Below are positions 60,975 through 64,000 of a DNA stretch of 64,000 nucleotides, in pieces. The translations under genes and the position numbers were made by a program. The notes under the pieces were generated by a model. It was not told the DNA's origin. It saw only the letters and a program-made list of their open reading frames with translations, and did no database searches. This DNA comes from Streptomyces parvus (lineage in GTDB: Bacteria > Actinomycetota > Actinomycetes > Streptomycetales > Streptomycetaceae), in assembly GCF_032121415.1 (NCBI RefSeq), contig NZ_CP135079.1, positions 6,076,001 to 6,140,000 on the forward strand, in the 5' to 3' direction. The first letter of the stretch is position 1, and every line of letters begins with the position of its first letter.

Positions 60975-61940
60975 TCAGCTCTGCCCGGGATGGTTGCCCG
61001 GCCCCTCCGCACGGCCGGCCAGGGGCGTGGGGGAGAGGTCCGCCCGCTCCTCGCCCGGCTCCAGCAGGGTGTCCGCCGGCCCGACGATCAGCGGATCCGG
61101 GTGCCCGACGGCGGTTTCGTCCTTGCTCTCGTAGTCGAACCGCCACAGAAGGCTGCGCATCGCCTCCAGCCGGCCGCGCTTCTTGTCGTTGCTCTTCACC
61201 ACGGTCCACGGCGCGTACTCGGTGTCCGTGGCCCGGAACATCTCGACCTTCGCGGCCGTGTACTCGTCCCACAGGTCCAGCGATGCCAGGTCCGTCGGCG
61301 ACAGCTTCCACTGGCGGACCGGATCGACCTGCCGGATCGCGAACCGGGTCCGCTGCTCGCTGCGCGAGACGGAGAACCAGAACTTCACCAGCAGCACACC
61401 GTCCTCGACGAGCATCCGCTCGAACTGCGGGGCCTGCCGCAGGAAGTGCTCGTACTGCTCCGTGGTGCAGAAGTCCATCACCCGCTCCACACCGGCCCGG
61501 TTGTACCAGGAGCGGTCGAAGAAGACGATCTCCCCGGCCGTCGGGAGCTGGGCCACGTAGCGCTGGAAGTACCACTGGCCGCTCTCGCGCTCGGTGGGCT
61601 TCTCCAGGGCGACCACGCGCGCACCACGCGGGTTCAGCCGCTCGGTGAAGCGCTGGATGGTCCCTCCCTTGCCCGCCGCGTCACGGCCCTCGCACAGGAC
61701 CACCAGACGCTGCCCGCTCTCGCGGACCCAGCGCTGGAGCTTGAGCAGTTCGATCTGGAGGACGCGCTTGACCCGCTCGTACTCCCTGCGCCGCACCCGT
61801 CGGTCGTACGGGTAGTTCTCCCGCCACGTCTCGATCGGGCGGCCCCGGTCGTCCAGCAGGACGGGCTGCTCGGGGCGGCTGCCGTCCACGGTCAGCCCCT
61901 TCAGCAGCTCCGCCGGTTCGGTGCCCGGTCCTTCGGCCAT
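60975..61940 (-). CDS. ppk2: Polyphosphate kinase 2
   Basis: A 321-residue PPK2 that transfers phosphate between polyphosphate and nucleotides. Walker A EGRDAAGKGGT lies at about 84-94, the Walker B/lid Asp142 is in FFDRSWYNR, and the RQVDPVRQWKLSPTDL segment with WTVVKSNDKKR near the end is typical. Single-domain length fits class I PPK2 (nucleoside diphosphate phosphorylating). I chose ATG 61940; longer in-frame starts run through the hairpin at 61975-62023. The ligase gene upstream ends just beyond that hairpin. Confidence 0.93.
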   Translation of the reverse strand: MAEGPGTEPAELLKGLTVDGSRPEQPVLLDDRGRPIETWRENYPYDRRVRRREYERVKRVLQIELLKLQRWVRESGQRLVVLCEGRDAAGKGGTIQRFTERLNPRGARVVALEKPTERESGQWYFQRYVAQLPTAGEIVFFDRSWYNRAGVERVMDFCTTEQYEHFLRQAPQFERMLVEDGVLLVKFWFSVSRSEQRTRFAIRQVDPVRQWKLSPTDLASLDLWDEYTAAKVEMFRATDTEYAPWTVVKSNDKKRGRLEAMRSLLWRFDYESKDETAVGHPDPLIVGPADTLLEPGEERADLSPTPLAGRAEGPGNHPGQS

Positions 61941-61974
61941 CGCCCTGGTCTCCCCGCTCGTCTCGTCGTCCACC

Positions 61975-62023
61975 GGTGCGGGAGAGGGCCCACCCCGCCG
62001 CGGGGTGGGCCCTCTCCCGCACC
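61975..62023. terminator. Long perfect palindrome between ligase and ppk2 genes
   Basis: The 24 bases 61975-61998 are the exact reverse complement of 62000-62023, with a single central base. On the minus strand it starts 45 bases after the ligase stop and ends 35 bases before the ppk2 start, so it can end the ligase transcript and shield ppk2 from read-through. No U-run is present; its length is exceptional. Confidence 0.7.
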
Positions 62024-62067
62024 GACACGTGCCCTCAAGCCCGCGGTCCATGCCGGCCGCCACCGGC

Positions 62068-63129
62068 TCAGCCGCCCGCCAGCACCTCGGACAGGTCGTA
62101 GGAGACGACCTCCTCCAGCTGCGCGTACGTACAGCTCGCGGGTGACCGGTCCGGCCGCCACCGACGGAACTGGGTGGTGTGCCGGAACCGGTCGCCCTCC
62201 ATGTGGTCGTAGGCCACCTCGCAGACCCGCTCCGGGCGCAGCGGAACCCAGGACTGGTCCTTCCTGCCCGTCCAGCGGTTCTGGGTTCCCGGCAGCCGGG
62301 ACTGCTCGTGCGCCGCCGCGTCCGCCCAGGCGCCCCATGGATGCTCGGCGTACCCGCAGCGCAGCGGGGAGAGTTCCTCGACCAGCTCGGCGCGCCGCTT
62401 CATGGGGAAGGCCGCACAGACCCCGACGTGCTGGAGCGCGCCGTCGGTGTCGTACAGGCCGAGGAGGAGCGAGCCGACGACCGGGCCGCTCTTGTGCTCG
62501 CGGTAACCCGCCACCACGACGTCGGCGGTCCGCTCGTGCTTGATCTTGTACATCGCCCGGGTGTCCGGTCGGTAGGGGAGGTCGAGCGGTTTGGCGACGA
62601 TTCCGTCGAGCCCGGCCCCCTCGTACCGGTCGAACCACTCCCGCGCGACCTCGATGTCCGTGGTGGACGGGGCGAGGAGCACGGGGGCGGACGCACCGGA
62701 GAGCGCTGCCTTCAGCACCTCCCGCCGGTCCGCCTGCGGGGTGGACAGCAGGGAGGTGTCGTCGACCGCGAGGACGTCGAAGGCGATGAAGCTCGCCGGG
62801 GTCTGCTCGGCGAGCATCCGCACCCGGGAGTCCGCCGGATGGATGCGCTCGCTCAGCCGCTCGAAGTCGAGCCGCCCCTCGTGGGCGACGACGATCTCCC
62901 CGTCGATCACACAGCGCGGCGGGAGGTTGTCCAGCACGGCGTCGACCAGATCGGGGAAGTAGCGGGTCAGCGGCTTGCCCGTACGGCTGCCGATCTCGAC
63001 CTCGTCGCCGTCCCGGTACACGATGGCCCGGAAGCCGTCCCACTTCGCCTCGTACGCCATGCCCGGCGGGATCTTGGCCACCGACGTGGCGAGCATCGGC
63101 TTCACGGGCGGCATCACCGGCAGGTCCAT
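62068..63129 (-). CDS. ligC: ATP-dependent DNA ligase (LigC / LigD ligase-domain type)
   Basis: A 353-residue ligase. The nucleotidyl-acceptor motif is AKWDGFR with Lys29; other motifs are IDGEIVVA, FDVLAVDD, GLDGIVAKPLDLPYRP and MYKIKHERTADVVV, followed by an OB-fold domain with a WVPLRPERVCEVAYDH segment. It seals nicks during repair, typically with the NHEJ polymerase encoded divergently. ATG 63129 is only six bases from a CAGAAT hexamer, so the message may be leaderless. In many actinomycetes ligase, polymerase and nuclease are separate genes as here, rather than one LigD chain. Confidence 0.92.
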   Translation of the reverse strand: MDLPVMPPVKPMLATSVAKIPPGMAYEAKWDGFRAIVYRDGDEVEIGSRTGKPLTRYFPDLVDAVLDNLPPRCVIDGEIVVAHEGRLDFERLSERIHPADSRVRMLAEQTPASFIAFDVLAVDDTSLLSTPQADRREVLKAALSGASAPVLLAPSTTDIEVAREWFDRYEGAGLDGIVAKPLDLPYRPDTRAMYKIKHERTADVVVAGYREHKSGPVVGSLLLGLYDTDGALQHVGVCAAFPMKRRAELVEELSPLRCGYAEHPWGAWADAAAHEQSRLPGTQNRWTGRKDQSWVPLRPERVCEVAYDHMEGDRFRHTTQFRRWRPDRSPASCTYAQLEEVVSYDLSEVLAGG

Positions 63130-63135
63130 GGCCCG

Positions 63136-63164
63136 ATTCTGGACCGTGCACCCACCCATGTCGC
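63136..63164 (-). promoter_or_regulatory. Candidate promoter of the DNA ligase gene
   Basis: On the minus strand GCGACA (63164-63159) and CAGAAT (63141-63136) are spaced 17 bases, each matching four of six sigma-70 consensus positions. The -10 ends six bases before the ATG, which would give a leaderless or nearly leaderless mRNA. ACGGTAACCGT (63194-63204), an 11-base palindrome just before the divergent polymerase ATG, lies in the same 76-base gap. Confidence 0.4.
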
Positions 63165-63205
63165 CCGATGTGCGGCATATGTGCGACCGGCCTACGGTAA
63201 CCGTC

Positions 63206-64000
63206 ATGGGAGCAGCGGTGGAGCTGGACGCGGGCGGACGGGCCGTGAGGCTGTCCAACCCGGACAAGGTGTACTTCCCGGAGAAGGGCTACACCAAGAG
63301 GGACGTGGCCGAGTACTTCCTGGCCGTCGGCCCGGGGATCACGCGGGCCCTGAACCACCGGCCGACCACGCTCCAGCGCTTCGTGGACGGGGTCGAGGGC
63401 GACTTCTTCTACCAGAAGCGCGCCCCGAAGAACCTCCCCGAATGGATCCCCACCGCCAGGATCGCCTTCCCCAGCGGCCGTCCCGCCGACGAGATCTGCC
63501 CGACCGAGCTCGCCGCCGTGATCTGGGCCGCCAACCTCGGCACCCTCACCTTCCACCCCTGGCCGGTGCGGGCCGGGGACACCGACCACCCGGACGAACT
63601 GCGCATCGACCTGGACCCGCAGCCCGGCACCGACTACGCCGACGCCGTCACCGCCGCCCACGAGCTGCGCTCCGTCCTGGAGGACCACGGCGTACGCGGC
63701 CGGCCCAAGACCTCCGGCGGGCGCGGGATGCATGTCTTCGTGCCCATCGAGCCCGCCTGGACCTTCGTCGAGGTGCGGCGCGCCGCCATCGCCGCCGGGC
63801 GTGAGCTGGAGCGGCGGATGCCCGAGCGGGTGACGACCGCCTGGTGGAAGGAGGAGCGCGGCGAGCGGATCTTCGTCGACTTCAACCAGACCGCCCGCGA
63901 CCGCACCATCGCCTCCGCCTACTCCGTACGCCCCTTCCCGCACGCCCCGGTCTCCGCACCGCTGCGCTGGGACGAGATCGACGACGCCGAACCCCGCGAC
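63206..64000 (+). CDS. ligD: LigD-type NHEJ DNA polymerase/primase domain protein (partial, runs off right edge)
   Basis: 265 residues of an archaeo-eukaryotic primase-type polymerase lie in the window; the frame is still open at the last base. Family landmarks: LSNPDKVYFPEKGYTKRDV at the start, FYQKRAPK, catalytic metal-binding Asp135 and Asp137 in RIDLDPQPG, SGGRGMHVFVP (from 170), and FVDFNQTARDRTIASAYSVR near the edge. It fills gaps at double-strand breaks, adding ribonucleotides, in Ku-dependent NHEJ. It is divergent from the ATP-dependent ligase across 76 bases; a ku gene would be expected nearby, outside this window. No Shine-Dalgarno site precedes ATG 63206. Confidence 0.93.
   Translation, partial: MGAAVELDAGGRAVRLSNPDKVYFPEKGYTKRDVAEYFLAVGPGITRALNHRPTTLQRFVDGVEGDFFYQKRAPKNLPEWIPTARIAFPSGRPADEICPTELAAVIWAANLGTLTFHPWPVRAGDTDHPDELRIDLDPQPGTDYADAVTAAHELRSVLEDHGVRGRPKTSGGRGMHVFVPIEPAWTFVEVRRAAIAAGRELERRMPERVTTAWWKEERGERIFVDFNQTARDRTIASAYSVRPFPHAPVSAPLRWDEIDDAEPRD

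Noticed and set aside
1..64000. tRNA, rRNA, CRISPR arrays, transposases or phage integrases
   Set aside because: None of the coding regions shows transposase or integrase motifs, and I found no tRNA-like cloverleaf or regularly spaced repeats by eye; an unassisted reading could miss a single tRNA.

Overview
The window reads as the chromosome of a Streptomyces-type actinomycete. The DNA is very G+C-rich, nearly every third codon position is G or C, genes are commonly coupled by ATGA/GTGA stop-start overlaps, and it carries actinomycete hallmarks: a conservon (cvnA-D plus a P450), a regulator/DUF397 pair beside an RsbW-like ATPase, one Mce operon, Streptomyces-type xylA and xylB, and a two-gene bacterial NHEJ ligase/polymerase set. 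I see no tRNA, rRNA, CRISPR array, insertion sequence or phage gene.

Layout. 1-123 is the tail of a probable P450. 417-7850 is a glycine betaine operon: betaine aldehyde dehydrogenase, choline dehydrogenase, then an ABC importer made of ATPase, a double-length fused permease and a binding lipoprotein. 7900-12847 (minus) holds a P450, a small unknown protein, a paired von Willebrand A envelope system and a TetR regulator. 13000-15199 is an ABC-F ATPase followed by a macrolide-glycosyltransferase pseudogene. 15204-19457 is xylose catabolism (xylB, xylA, ROK repressor). 19548-21409 holds DUF305, DUF3105 and a small membrane protein. 21545-23787 is a FUSC membrane protein with a MarR regulator. 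24251-28986 is the conservon. 29114-30460 is a GH4 glycosidase. 30552-33618 is a whiJ/abaA-like regulatory locus plus a methyltransferase. 33734-40691 holds YchJ, a DHA2 exporter with a cytosolic winged-helix-like tail, an ATP-grasp protein with a 58-residue neighbour, an excalibur protein, acyl-CoA dehydrogenase/SCP2, and a small unknown gene.

40893-60783 is the largest coherent block. A PucR-like regulator faces three secreted proteins. After a strong terminator comes a long Mce import operon: MceG-type ATPase, two YrbE permeases, MceA-F, four Mce-associated membrane proteins that look like a duplicated A-B pair, and a lytic transglycosylase. Together these look like a lipid/hydrophobic-substrate importer with dedicated envelope accessory proteins and a cell-wall-opening enzyme.

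60975-64000 (edge) carries PPK2, an ATP-dependent DNA ligase and, divergently, the LigD-type polymerase, which runs off the window.

The most useful non-coding signals are a tandem TTACTN4AGTAA operator at the SCP2/acyl-CoA dehydrogenase start, a 21-bp palindrome in the whiJ-like divergent promoter, a palindrome just before the FUSC/MarR operon, repeated TGAACAAAT in the xyl promoter region, repeated TGACAAG before the Mce operon, and several long terminator hairpins. Functions are assigned from motifs and context read by eye; no database search was possible.
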